Shown: positions 41,761 to 53,035, numbered from the stretch's first letter. The stretch is 64,000 nt of DNA from Hymenopus coronatus (GCA_030762935.1 CM060898.1:98190781-98254780), one strand, 5' to 3'. Numbers and translations: made by a program. The notes: generated by a model not told the origin, from the letters alone.

Positions 41761-42239
41761 TTTCACAGTGTGGCGGGTAAACGCTGAAATAGGTAATGAA
41801 TTATATTCAGGAGAAAGTCGCAAAGTAACATTCATGCTTCTTCCGAATCTCTTTCTGCCCCACAGCCATTTTTAAGGCTGACAATGCCATGAATAAAGAG
41901 CAAGCAGATCTGGTTGGGCAAGTGCTAAGTTTTTATTTGACGATTGCTTTGTGTATTAAATTTATCCATTTAATCCAAAATATTACTTGATCAAATGTAT
42001 TAAGAGCACCGCAATTGCAGTGTGATGGTGATAGCTAGCTCAAGTACCACATAACCTAAAATTACAAACATCTGCAATGGGAAGTTAACTTAAAAAGGTT
42101 TACTATCCGGGTCCCGTCATTTCTTCGCCATTTGCAGATTCCAAGAAGGACTATCGGTTATGTGCATAGTTTATAACTTTTTCATCTTAAAGAATTACAA
42201 CAAAAATACTCAAGTATTTCTTATTTCTTTATTTAAATG
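41761..42239. other. No gene seen; possibly more Helitron debris
   Basis: About 480 bases upstream (minus-strand sense) of the helicase relic. I could not read convincing Helitron motifs here. Composition is similar to the relic. Confidence 0.4.
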
Positions 42240-42840
42240 TGACCAAGTAAACGATTGTTAGTACATAAGAAATATATTTGACTTTCACTGTTATCTTGCG
42301 TCATTGACACCATAAACGTGTGGATTCCCTTAGCATTGAATGGGGACGAAAAATTGAGCAGGACTACGGCCATCTAGTGGAAAATAAATAAGTACTTACT
42401 CTAGGTGCTCGTCGCCAGGAAAAGTTTCTTTGTTTCTTTATATTAAATGATAGGAGTAAGGAAAGGACAATTACTATACACAAATGTATTTGTCACTGCT
42501 GCGTTGCGTCATTGTCTCGATAAACTGGTGCGTTACCTCAACATTGAATGGGTAGGGAAAATACTACTACGGCCATCTAGCGGCAAATAAATACTTACTC
42601 GAGGTGTTCTTTGCCAGGAAAGCTTCTTTGCTTCTTTATTTTAAACGATAGGAGTAAGAAAAGGACAGTTAATATATACAAATGTATTTGAATTTCACTG
42701 CTGCGTTGCGTCATTGTCTCGATAAACTGTTGCGTTACCTTAACATTGAATGGGTAGAGAAAATATAGCAGCAGCATTATGTCCATTTGGCAACAAATAA
42801 CCGTATTACCACTGCCATCTGCCGGCTATTAACTGAAATG
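42240..42840. repeat. ~205-bp tandem repeat, about 2.7 copies, with CTCF-like motifs
   Basis: GCGTCATTG recurs at 42298, 42506 and 42708 (periods 208 and 202). Shared phrases include AACATTGAATGGGTAG, CTACGGCCATCTAGTGG, AAATAAATACTTACTC, GCCAGGAAA and GATAGGAGTAAG. Each unit carries CCATCTAG(T/C)GG or a degraded form. The minus strand of copy 1, CCACTAGATGGC, fits the CTCF core CCASYAGRKGGC. The last unit decays after 42740. Confidence 0.85.
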
Positions 42841-43011
42841 CGTTCCCTTGGCACTGTTATTATTATCAGACATTAAATACTTCCCCGTACTATTTTTAAA
42901 GATTTCCTTTTCCACGAACTTTGTCGTGACAATAATAAACATAAAAAAAGAATTGATCAATTTGGTGCAGTCTTTCTTAAGTGATGCGCGTAATATATTT
43001 CGACGATTCAT

Positions 43012-43039
43012 TTATATATATATATATATATATATATAC
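43012..43039. repeat. (TA)n microsatellite
   Basis: About 13 TA units. Confidence 0.95.
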
Positions 43040-43505
43040 ATTATTAAATTCGAGATTTGTTAAAAAGTATACACAAAGATTTTCTTTAATGTACTTTTAA
43101 GAAGCCAAACAATTCTGAAGCAAATTAGTGAAAATTTGCACCATGTGGAGCACTTAAAGTATAAAAAGGTGTTGGAAAAATGTTTGCGAGAATACAAGGT
43201 TCAAATCGAAAACTGCACCTAGTGATATATAAAGTTCAAGTAGATTAAATGAGATATCAATTATACAGTATTATTGTTACGATTATTTATATTACTACTA
43301 CTGCAGAGAGAAATGAAAGACAAAGATATAATACACTATAAGGTCTTAGGTTTCCTAATTGATGTGTTACCTATTTTTAGGTAGTTCCAAGTAGGATTCC
43401 AATGGAAAAGAGGGTTTTTTTTTAGTCGGTAAGAGTCCGGCACATCAAGGCTATCTTCCCTGATGCCCATGAGGGTTTTTTCCCCATCTTTATAAAAAAG
43501 AATAC

Positions 43506-43648
<143 letters not shown>

Positions 43649-43715
43649 GTCCAAATTGCTCTTCGAAAATATTTCTCGGCTTGAAATAATGAGATTATGA
43701 CCAACTTATATGAAA

Positions 43716-44515
43716 ATAATATGATGTGTTCCATTCACATGACTTTCTCTATTTGTTCTACAAACTATCCTTATAAAATTATCTTATCTACATCATGTTA
43801 ATCAATATAAACTTTATCATAAATAGTCCTATTACTTAGTTCCTTATAAGTAGAAGGCAAAAGTAAACCGCCAAGCTAAGGCGATATCAAAATCTTTTTA
43901 TAGCTGTGGCTAAGCGATTGTCATGGAATGCGGTTCTCTTTCTTTGACCAGGAGAAAATACAAAAAGAGATGACTTCCGCTTGAGAAAAGTATAAATAAT
44001 TTAAAATTGCGAGCCAACAACAGGGAATATCTCGAAAATGGTTTAGCCACAAAGAAAAAGAAACCTATATGAGATCTACATTATTTGTGCAGTAAGTTTT
44101 CCTCTATCTTTTACGGTTTACAAGCTATGAAAAATTCATTCAGAATGAAGAGGACTATAAGCGCTATTCCCAAGAAATTCAGTATATACACTTTATTGGT
44201 CATGTAAATAAATTCAATATATGACATTTTTATCAATATCGTTAAAGCAGTCTTTTAGAAAATTTAAAACTTCTAAAAATCCTTCTATCACATCCTTGGA
44301 AAATACTAAACTAAGTACTTTGGTAGTTAACGAACTTTTTGTTTTCAAGTTATGCTGTCCATACAAGATTTTTTTTTTCTAAAAATGCTTTATTAAGGAG
44401 GTCCTCAAAACATGTCATTTCTGTTAATAATAGGTATTGAATTTTTGGGTGGAATACAATACCTATCTGTGCCTGCTACTTACATTGTACATACGTTCTA
44501 GGAAAAGTAATAAAG
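43716..44515 (+). repeat. R-repeat copy, full length
   Basis: ATGATGTGTTCCATTCACAT head, TTAATCAATATAAACTTTAT, GGTTTACAAGCTATGAAAA, TTCAGTATATACACTTTATT, CATCCTTGGAAAATACTAAA. The (AC)n is lost and replaced by a T run. Then TTGAATTTTTGGGTGGAATA and an eroded tail TACATTGTACATACG. Confidence 0.85.
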
Positions 44516-44964
44516 TATGCCTTATTGATTTTATACTATCTTTGATGCCTTTTATCTCTAGTTTTCTTGTTTCATTTATGTATTTGGGGCAACAGGCGGT
44601 ATCTTGAAATTATGTATTGCCTTTTATTTTCCATGGATTATAATCCTGAATCTAATATTATATTAGCGCTATCGTAAGTCCTTTGCATATCATTATACGT
44701 GGCAGGTATCCATTAACTTTCATAATAGTTCATGGTTTGTATCGAGTGACGCAATGTCATTAACACACGAAAGTCATGCTCTACTGAATAAATCAGTGAA
44801 GGGGAACACTACCAGGTGCATACAAAATAACCGCACCACAAGTATACACGAGGTATCCTGGTTCATGAACTGAATTGTAAAATAACTCGCTTGGTGAATG
44901 TATCGAATAAATATCGATAGGTTTCTTCCTAGCTGAACAGAAATTTGCATTCCTTTACGTCAGC
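44516..44964. other. No gene seen
   Basis: About 450 bases of AT-rich, unique-looking spacer. Confidence 0.5.
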
Positions 44965-45070
44965 GGTCTCCAACCTGTGCTCTGCAGTCTTGCTAGGGCG
45001 GCGGGTGACTTCCTGGGGAGCCCCAGACAGTGGGAGAGAGAAAAAAAAAAAGAAGATTAATTGTGTTTAA
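44965..45070 (+). mobile_element. hAT-like terminal fragment
   Basis: CAGCGGTCTCCAACCTGTGC fits the CAG(C/T)GGT(T)C(T)CAACC terminal motif of many hAT elements, with CTTTACGT as the preceding 8 bases. GC-rich for ~60 bases, ending in an A run. The other terminus is not found before the R-repeat at 45086, so no 8-bp target duplication can be checked. Confidence 0.4.
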
Positions 45071-45085
45071 TTATAAGAAACAAAA

Positions 45086-45913
45086 AATCTGATGTGTTCC
45101 ATTCACATGACTTTCTCTACATCTGCAAAGGATTGTTCAAGAGCTTAGGCTTCTATTTATTTAATGCTAATTGAGACAAATTTAGCAGAAATAGTCTCAT
45201 TACTTGTTTTTGTAAGTAGAAGGGAAGTAAGGGAGCACCATAGGTTAAAATGATTGTCAAAAGCTGGTTGTGACTGAAGTTCTTTTGTTTGTATGGAAGT
45301 TTTTCAAAGCTGAAATTGAAAACTAGGAATATTTTAAAAACGATCAACTCCACGAAAAAAAATATGCAACGTAAAGTGTTTGTTTTAAAGTGCTCTAGAT
45401 TTTCTTTATGGTGAGTATTTTTCCATCTCTTACGGTTTAGCAGTTATTCAAAAATCCGTAAAATTCATCTAGAATAAAGTAGCCTTCGTGGCTATTTCTA
45501 CAAAATTCAAGTTATACATTTTATTTGTCAAGCAAATATCTTAAACACACGATATTTTCATCAAAATCGTTAGAGCTAGTTTTAAGAATATCTATATTTT
45601 CGATTTTTTTCCATGTAAAGGGTAGTTTGGGGTGTGGAGATTTTCTTGAAAAACTTCGTGTTACATCTTTGGAAGATACCAAACCTAAATACCAAGTTTG
45701 GTTTATAACGGTCTTTTCATTTTTGAGCTATGCTGCCCACAGACACACACATACATACTCACGCGCGCGCGGAGATTACCTAAAAATGCTTTTTTGTATT
45801 CAGGCAGTCTCAAAACATATATTTCTGGTGAAATCTGGGTATCGAAATTTTGGGTGAAATAGAATACATTCTCTATACATTGTGTACATAGAATGTATAG
45901 AGAAAGTAAAAAA
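45086..45913 (+). repeat. R-repeat copy, full length
   Basis: AAAAAATCTGATGTGTTCCA head, ACTTTCTCTACATCTGC, GGTTTAGCAGTTATTC, TTCAAGTTATACATTTTATT, CATCTTTGGAAGATACCAAA, (AC) then CGCGCGCG, TCTGGTGAAATCTGGGTATC, ACATTGTGTACATAGAATGT hairpin, AGAGAAAGTAAAAAAT. Both ends are clear, which makes it useful for defining boundaries. Confidence 0.9.
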
Positions 45914-45939
45914 TAAAAAAAAAAACAATTTAAGAAAAA

Positions 45940-47140
45940 ATTCGAAAATGTTACATTCGCAGTGCCTTCCCAATTATTCTGCAAACAAACAAACAAACAA
46001 AAGATGATTCTTCTCTCTGTTTCATGAATGTTTATTTATTTATCCTGGTTGGAGTTAAAACACAAGGCCTTCTCTTTTACTATACTAGGTAATACATTAA
46101 ATTCAATACAGCAATGATACAGTGAATAGAGGAATAAAAAAAAAGTCTATAGAAGTTAATAAAAACAAACATAAAAAGGTGCAACAAGCTTACTGAAATG
46201 AAAAGAAAAAGAAACTGTAAACAAAATTAATTTAAATGAAATATTCATGAAGGTTGAAACGCATATTAGTCACATTTACAATTCAAATGTGTATTATTTG
46301 CCAGCACATAAAATATTAATAACAATAAATGAAAGTAGTGATTTATTTATCATATTAATACAGCAGCAAATTAGGTTCGGTATAAACATTAGTAGAAATA
46401 GTCTTATTACTTGCTTTCTAGTAAGTAGAAGGGAAATAAGGGTATACACTAGGCTAAAGCGATAGTAAAATATTTTAAAAGCTCTCGGTAAATGAGATTT
46501 GATTCTCTTTAAATAACCAGGAATAAAACAAAAGAAAAACGAATGAAGACCTCGTTTGAGAAATGTATGATTTTTAAATTTAAACCAATAATAAGGAATA
46601 CCTGGAAACGGTTATCCTCACAAAAAGTGCATGTGACATAAATTGAGTGTTATAACGAGATGTTCATTTTTTTTTTTTTTTTTGCATAGTAACATTTTGC
46701 CTGTCTCTTATGGTTTACAGATTACGTAAAAGTTCTGCAAAATGAAGAGGGCTACAGAGGCTACTCTCAAAAATAATATTTTTAATGTAAATATATTTAA
46801 TTAATCAAGATGTTGAGAAAATCCTATATTCCATGAATATTCTCCATGTAAACAGCTGTTTGGGCTGGAGGGATTCTCCCGAAAATCTTCGTCTCTCATT
46901 CTTAGAAGATACTGAACTTAAACGCTGGTATCTGGCCAACTTTTCGTTTTAAAGTTATGTCGTACTCACACATTCACACATATACACCCACGCACTCACC
47001 GTTTTCTAAATATGCTGTTTTTGTATTCAGGGGTGTACAGAACTGTATTTCTGGTGAAAATTCGATATTGAATTTTGATGGAATGCATCACCTTCTCTAC
47101 CTACGATAGACATTGTAACTGGTAGAGACTGTAGAAATCA
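45940..47140 (+). repeat. R-repeat copy split by a ~355-bp insertion
   Basis: The head part AAAATGTTACATTCGCAGTG ... TTCTCTCTGTTTCATG stops at ~46018. The continuation GGTATAAACATTAGTAGAAA starts at ~46377, exactly where the consensus runs GCTAATCGAGATAAACATTA. It then continues through GGTTTACAGATTACG, CTTAGAAGATACTGAAC, TTCTGGTGAAAATTCGATAT and a poor tail near 47130. Confidence 0.82.
46020..46376. mobile_element. Insertion with TTATTTATCCTGG...AAGGCCTTCTC block
   Basis: TTTATTTATTTATCCTGG, then GAGTTAAAACACAAGGCCTT and CTCTTTTACTATACTAGG. Similar 'CCTGG..GAGTTAAGGC...GGCCTTCTC' blocks are widespread in insect repeats in my memory, probably retroelement 3' ends. The rest is A-rich. It interrupts an R-repeat cleanly, so it is a later insertion. 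No target duplication seen. Confidence 0.5.
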
Positions 47141-47528
47141 ATGCGAGATTTGAATTTTTATGTTAATTTTAGTTCAGTAATTACTTAGACCCATGTGCAG
47201 TTTTTGTGTATCTTATAAAAGTGGTGAAAATAATAATGCTTAAAATTGCTTTCTTCATAATTATAAAACAAACGTCTTTCTTCGTATGATGATGCAAAAT
47301 TAAATACATCTAAATAGATACTAATACTTCATGGTTATTCCTAAAACCAAGATTAAGCATTTAGACAGGGTGTGCAAAAATTACATCATGTGGCAGATTT
47401 TGAAAAATGTCCAGAAATGTGGAATCGAGAAAACTTAGTTTACAGACTTGTTAAACTTTATTTCCTGTTCTGCTGTTCAGAAATTTTGAGCAGGTGTGAA
47501 ATATAATTTTAAAACGTAAAATTACAGA
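47141..47528. other. No gene seen
   Basis: 388 bases, AT-rich and unique-looking. Confidence 0.5.
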
Positions 47529-48904
47529 TATATGGGTTCTCTTAAAAGTCACCTCAAACTTTAAACCTATAAATGTTATAATATTTGAGATTGAGTAAAA
47601 CCAAAAGCATACAGGGAAAGCGTTAAGCTTTAGATGTTTTTCTTTTGTTTCTCACAGTTCACCATTACCACTGATACAGCTTTGTTTAATAAAACATTAA
47701 TAATTTCATTAATACTGATATAAGAATTTGTAAGTTACAAATCATGGCCATATCACTAAATGATATAATACAGCTGATTCAGTGATATTACGAAAGCAAA
47801 GTTTTTCTTAAGGTCTGAAAACATTTATAACTCTTAAAGATTTAAAAACTTGCCCACGTTCCATACGTAATTATAGAGAGTAATTATAGAGAAGGAAGTT
47901 TGAGGAAGCTAGATCTGTATCTCATAAGAAGAAATTTGAAAGTTCAAACGTAATTACCTTGATTTTAATTAAAATAAACGATGTCACTGTTACTGAGGTG
48001 CTTCATGCGGAAAATGAAGGAAATGGGTATAAAATTATGGAATTGGTAGTGTTGCACAGGTATCGAGGCAACTTCAAATGAGTAATACCACAGTGTGGAG
48101 AATTCTAAGAAAATATCTTGGTCTGTATCAGTGTGAAGTGAAACAAACGTTTGCACTCAAACAAAGCGGTAAGCGGGACAGACATGATTTTGCTTTATTT
48201 GTGCTAGCAGAGACTCAAATTAATAATAATTGGATAGACAACATTTTTGGATATAGAACGCTTCTAACTTAATCTGAATTTAACACATACAATTGCAGAA
48301 CTTGCTCAGAAAATGATCGTCGATTTTAATTCAAGGTTGTCCTCGTGACTTAAAAGCTGCTCTATAGCGTGGCTTCAATTCAATTACTCTTATTTCTTCG
48401 AAGATTATAACAATGGAATAAGAAGACTGTTACTCTAAATAGTGAGCGCTACTAAAACTTCATCATCCCTAGATTGAGGAATCACGATATAGAAAACGTT
48501 GTCTTAATGAGCCATTCACCGTTCCATATCTACACCCCTGCAAAATAATTAATTACCCAGTGTCATCGGTAGATACTTCCAACAAAGTGGCCGCCGCAAT
48601 ATTCAGATTTCAATCCGACCGACTTTTGCTTGTGAGGTTACCTTAAAAAACCAGTTCTTTATTCAACAACTCGACAGCAACTGAAAGATGCTATCTCGCA
48701 AGAAATTGGTAATACTCCTAAATATCATGTACCAAATATTCTATACGGAGTACATTGAATAATGGAACGGAAGACATCTTCCCGATGTTTTATAAATGTT
48801 TGCCCATTATGCAACTTCGTTGTTTTTGTTTTTTAACCTATCTCCAATATTAAACCCCAATGTTAGCCAGCGAAAGTTTGAAGTAACTTTTGAAAGATCC
48901 TATA
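47529..48904 (+). mobile_element. Tc1/mariner-like element, ~1.38 kb, with decayed inverted termini
   Basis: Left end TATATGGGTTCTCTTAAAAG then TCACCTCAAACTTT. The reverse complement of the right end is TATAGGATCTTTCAAAAG then TTACTTCAAACTTT. The similarity continues for several tens of bases (AATATTTGAGAT / AATATTGGAGAT). A TA at each edge fits the TA target of this superfamily. It encloses a broken transposase. Confidence 0.72.
47980..48830 (+). pseudogene. Tc1/mariner-like transposase relic
   Basis: The HTH region SNTTVWRILRKYLGLYQCEV is at 48078, followed by DFALFVLAETQINNNWID. Later frames show FFEDYNNGIRRLL/TVTLNSERY, the eroded 'QDGA..H' region (48510-48560), and KWPPQYSDFNPTDFCL*GYL at 48595, where the family has PPRSPDLNP.DF.LWG. 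Then LKDAISQEIGN-type codons follow. Multiple stops and frame changes. It cannot be active. Confidence 0.8.
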
Positions 48905-49149
48905 CACATTTCTAAATAACAACCTGTAGGAAACGGAAGACGACTTCCCGTATGAAAAACGTTTAAGCAGAAATTACTTTTTGTATGGCCATTCGTTTAA
49001 ACTCTGTCAAAAAGAGGCGCATTTTAGAAGGTGTGTTAATAACCTTATTAAAAATGACTGAAATGCCAGTACAAATAAATACATAAAATGTGGTCAAAAT
49101 AATGAAGCAGATCATAAAGAATGCTCTGAATCTCTCTTTTAAGTAATTA
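48905..49149. other. Spacer with a short R-repeat scrap
   Basis: 48930-48967 (GGAAGACGACTTCCCGTATG, AAAAACG) matches a central plus-strand R-repeat block. The remainder is unrecognised. Confidence 0.4.
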
Positions 49150-49848
49150 GTAATGTCCAAACAATGAGAAACTTACTGCTCAAAACATATACAGATTTCA
49201 AGGTATGTGTTTCATTTGTCATGGAAATATCTTAAACATATGGATAATTGTTAGAGACAATATTGAGAAAATCAAACTTTTCCAAGGTCGCGGGTTCAAA
49301 CCCGTCGGAGGACGATGGATTTTTTCGGGCGTAAAAATCCTTAGCATGGCTTCCTTCGGAAGGAAAATAAAGCCGTTGGTCCCGTGTCGTAGATTTACGG
49401 CACGTAAAAGAACCTCAAGCCTGATAGAGAGGCCTCTGAGCAAAATTAAGCGGTCTTTCACGCCCAATATAGAATGGGACGCTGAGAACCACAGCAGTTA
49501 AAGAGCGTCCATAAATAACACGCCATTTCCATTTCCATTTTTTTCAAACTTTTCCAAAAATATTCCATGTAAAGGGCAATTAGAGGTGGTGGAGATTTTT
49601 TGAAAATCTTGATGTCGTATCCTTGGAAGATGCTGACTTAAATACGAGGTTTCGTATTTAACAGACTTCTTGTTTTTGAGCTACAAAACAACACTCACGG
49701 ACATATTTGTTAAAGGGCTTTTATGGATTTGGGGACCTCAAAACACGCATTTCCAGTGAAATTTCGGATCCGAATTTTTGGATGCAATACAATACCTTCT
49801 CTATTTACTATGTACGTTGTACAGGCGTGCTAGGAAGGTAATAGGATC
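49150..49848 (+). repeat. R-repeat tail half, split by SINE H
   Basis: ATACAGATTTCAAGGTATGT, ATTGAGAAAATCAAACTTTT, SINE at 49286-49543, then CCATGTAAAGGGCAATTAGA, TATCCTTGGAAGATGCTGAC, CCAGTGAAATTTCGGATCC, CTATGTACGTTGTACAGGCG. The head half is absent. Confidence 0.82.
49286..49543 (+). mobile_element. SINE family H copy with perfect 14-bp target duplication
   Basis: TCAAACTTTTCCAA flanks at 49272-49285 and 49544-49557 are identical. The insertion starts at GGTCGCGGGTTCAAACCCGT (box B), so box A is lost by 5' truncation. The body is nearly identical to the 15138 and 54738 copies and ends with a CCATTTCCATTTCC tail plus a T run. The 98- and 82-codon frames are SINE artefacts. Confidence 0.93.
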
Positions 49849-49962
49849 ATTTATTTTCATGTTAATCTTGATGAGCATGAAGTAGATAAAAGAAAAAGAT
49901 TCTGTAAGAATAGTTTGTTGCAGAAAGTATAGAAAGAGCCACGTGAATGAAGCACATCAAAT
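49849..49962 (-). repeat. R-repeat head fragment
   Basis: TTGATGAGCATGAAGTAGAT, TTTGTTGCAGAAAGTATAGA, GCCACGTGAATGAAGCACAT. It is joined head to tail to the next minus-strand copy. Confidence 0.78.
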
Positions 49963-50803
49963 GTTTACTTTCTCTATATGTACAATGTACATAGTGTACA
50001 GAGAAGGTGTTGCACTCCACCTAAAAATTCGATACCGAGATTTCATCGGAAATACATGTTTAAGGGTCTCCTGTATCCAAAAAAAGAATTTTTAGAAAAA
50101 GGTCTGTGTGTATGTCTGTGAACACGATAGCTCAAAAACGAAAAGTCAGTAAAATACCAAAGTGGATATTTAAGTTTAGTATCTTCCAGAGATGCGACAC
50201 TAAGATTTTGAGAAAAATCCCCCCATCGCAAACTACCCTTTACAAGGAGCTTTTTTTCGAAAATGTTGATTTTCCCAAAAACAACTATTTTGATTAAAAT
50301 TTCCATATTAAAGACCTGACAAATAAAATGTATATCTTGAATTTTCCGGTAAAAGCCTCTGAAGACTACTTTATTCTGGATGAATAATTTGCATAACTGT
50401 TAAACCGTAAGAGATGGACAAAAACTTAAAACACAAAAAATGTATCACCTTAAAACACACAATTTATCTTATATACATTCTTTTCGTGGATTTGATCGTT
50501 TTAGATACTCCTTGGTCTTGGTTTCAGCTTTAAAAACCATAATTTTCTCATACAGGAATTTAACAATTCCTGTCCATACAAACAAAGAATTTTCAGTCAG
50601 ATAGCAACCAACTTTTGACTATCATTTTTACCTATGGTATTCCCTTATTTCGCTTCTACTTACAAGGAAGCAAGTAATTGGACTATTTCTGCTGATTTTT
50701 TCTCGATTAGTATGAAGTAAATGGAAGCATAAGATTTTTAACAATAATTTGTTGCAGAGATATAGAGAAAGTCATGTGAATTGAACACATCAGATTTTTA
50801 AAA
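49963..50803 (-). repeat. R-repeat copy, full length
   Basis: TTTACTTTCTCTATATGTAC, AATGTACATAGTGTACAGAG hairpin, AAATTCGATACCGAGATTTC, AGCTCAAAAACGAAAAGTCA, GATGCGACACTAAGATTTTG, AACTGTTAAACCGTAAGAGA, TTGACTATCATTTTTACC, GATTAGTATGAAGTAAATGG, GAGAAAGTCATGTGAATTGA, ACACATCAGATTTTTAA. Both ends are preserved. Confidence 0.92.
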
Positions 50804-50987
50804 TTAAAAAGTCATTCTTAAATATCAAGTATAATTTAAAACGATTAGGTTTACGTTTCTAAGGAGTACTCAATTTATTTATGTTTACATTAGGAATGGA
50901 GTACATAAATACAATCGGTTTTTATTTCAACTATGTTATTTTGAGGAATAATACGCGCTTTCATTAAATTCTCTGAAGAAATAAATA

Positions 50988-51808
50988 TATGATGTGTTGT
51001 TCTCATAGTATTTGATCTACTTCTCTTGTACAAACTGTTTCTACAGAAGCTTCTTCTTCTTTATTTCATGTTAAAGGATATAAATATTTGTCTTGATGCA
51101 TATTTCCGTATAGGTGCAAGCATTACAGAATTTCAATAAGTATTTAAGGGATTGTCAAATAAAATCTAGCGGATCACGAGATATATGGTGACGTTCAAAT
51201 TCAGTTCTCTGTGCATTCCCAAGAGAAGGGGAAACAAACAATGAGTTTGCAGTTTAGAAAATTCAAGGAATAACTCGGAAATTTTTAACTGTAAAAAATA
51301 TATATTTGACAAGCTGTATGCTTTTACGGAAGGTTTGTCCATTGCTTATGGTTCATAGTTATGCAAAAGTCATTCAGAATGAAGAGAACTACTTAGGCTA
51401 TTATCAGAAAACTGAATATGCACATTAAATTTATGAAAATATCCTAAAATGTATGTACTTAATCCAAGCATTTAGAGAATTTTTGAGAAAATCATAATTT
51501 TCCATCTGTGCTAAATGTAAGGATAGTTTGGGATGGATAATTTTCATTAAAATCTTTGTGTCGCATCCTTGTATGATTATTAACTAAAACAACTTTTAAA
51601 ATTTAAGTTTTACTGTTCACAGATGCACAAGCGAACATGGACACATTCACATACTGCATACGTACATACATACATATGCACACACACGACCATTTTCGAT
51701 CTTATTATTCGGGAGACTTTAATGTGTGTATTGCATTGAAATCTGCGTATCTATTGTTCTAGTGGAATACAATACTTTCGTTGCTTACTATGCGTATAGA
51801 GAAAGAAA
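50988..51808 (+). repeat. R-repeat copy, diverged
   Basis: ATGATGTGTTGTTCTCATAG head, ATGTTAAAGGATATAAATAT, GGTTCATAGTTATGC, ATTTTTGAGAAAATCATAAT, CGCATCCTTGTATGATTATT, a mixed CA/CATA run, and CTTACTATGCGTATAGAGAA at the tail. Confidence 0.75.
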
Positions 51809-52079
51809 AAAAGAAGTTTTAGAAAAATATGAGAAATCATCAACAGACTCCATTCAGCCAACGACAAAAAATTCAATAGCCAAGATATGCCCTTCACCGA
51901 TTGTTTCCCAGAAGAGCCCTCTACAAAGCAATCAATTTCTTAATCAGCTACGCAAACTGAATTATTGTTTACGGAACGCGACAGAAGTGATGCAAAGCCC
52001 TGCCAATAAAAATGAAAATATAATAAAGCTATTTGCATATGACATTGACAGAAACAACTGCCGGTCGGTCTCTATTTGA
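51804..52079 (+). other. Unrecognised open segment after an R-repeat
   Basis: The frame 51726-52079 is open 117 codons, but its first ~26 lie in the R tail. The unique part is hydrophilic (KEVLEKYEKSSTDSIQ, PSPIVSQKSPLQSNQFLNQL, NYCLRNATEVMQSPANKNEN) and ends TGA. A second plus frame overlaps to 52239. No domain recognised. It may be chance or a degraded exon. Confidence 0.2.
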
Positions 52080-52235
52080 TTTGCGAAAAGTGGTGACCAA
52101 TAGTTCCACGTTTCTTGCTAGTTTGCAGTATCCTTCAAGAGAAACAATTCGGAGCTCAAAAATAAACTGCCTTATTTGTTTAGGAGAAAGTACAACAATA
52201 TACAGATGCATATTTTATTTACACCGGTTGTGGAA

Positions 52236-53035
52236 ATAAAATATCTGATGCGTTCCATTCACATGACTTTCTCTAGATGTTACGTATTCAAACTATTCTT
52301 GCAAGTGATTATTCTTTTATCTATGTCATGTTAATCGAGATAAACATTAGCAGAATTAGCCTTATTACTTGCTTCCTTGTAAGTAGAAGGGGTTTAAGGC
52401 TAAGGCGATAGTCAAAATTTTTAAAAGCTGATCACTATATGCAACAATTGAGTTTCGGTTTACTTTGCATGGTCCTGTTTGAGAAAAGGTAAGTAGTTTA
52501 AAACGGAAAACAGGAATATCTCGAAAATGGTCAACTCTACAAGAAAAACGTATGGTACATAAATATGTTGTAATCAGATTTACGTTTTTTGTGTAGTAAG
52601 AATGTTCATCACCTACGGTTTAACCGTTACGCAAAAGTCTGCAAAACTCATCCAAAATAAAGAAGTCTTTAGAGGCTATTCCCAGAAAATTCGAAATATA
52701 AATGTTTGTGATGTAAATATCTTAAATATACCATATTTTAATCAAAATCTTTACGATCATCTTGGGAAAAAAAATTAAAAAATGTTTCCTTTCCATGTAA
52801 AGGGTACTTTATAAATCCCAAGTTTGATATTCAACGGTATTTTTGAGCTATTCTGCCCCCCCCCTACTCACACACACACGGACCTTCTTGTGGAAATGTT
52901 TTTTCGGTCTCATGGGATTTCAAAACTTATATTTTCGGTGAAATCTCCACATTGAATTTTTGGTTTGTAATACAAAACCTTCTCTAGCTACTAGGTACAT
53001 TGTATTGTACGTATGTGTTGGAGAAAGTAAAAATG
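52236..53035 (+). repeat. R-repeat copy, full length
   Basis: TATCTGATGCGTTCCATTCA head, ACTTTCTCTAGATG, CATGTTAATCGAGATAAACA, GGTTTAACCGTTACGC, CAGAAAATTCGAAATATAAA, a deletion before ATCCCAAGTTTGATATTC, (CA) run, TTTTCGGTGAAATCTCCACA, and an eroded hairpin then GGAGAAAGTAAAAATG. Confidence 0.87.
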
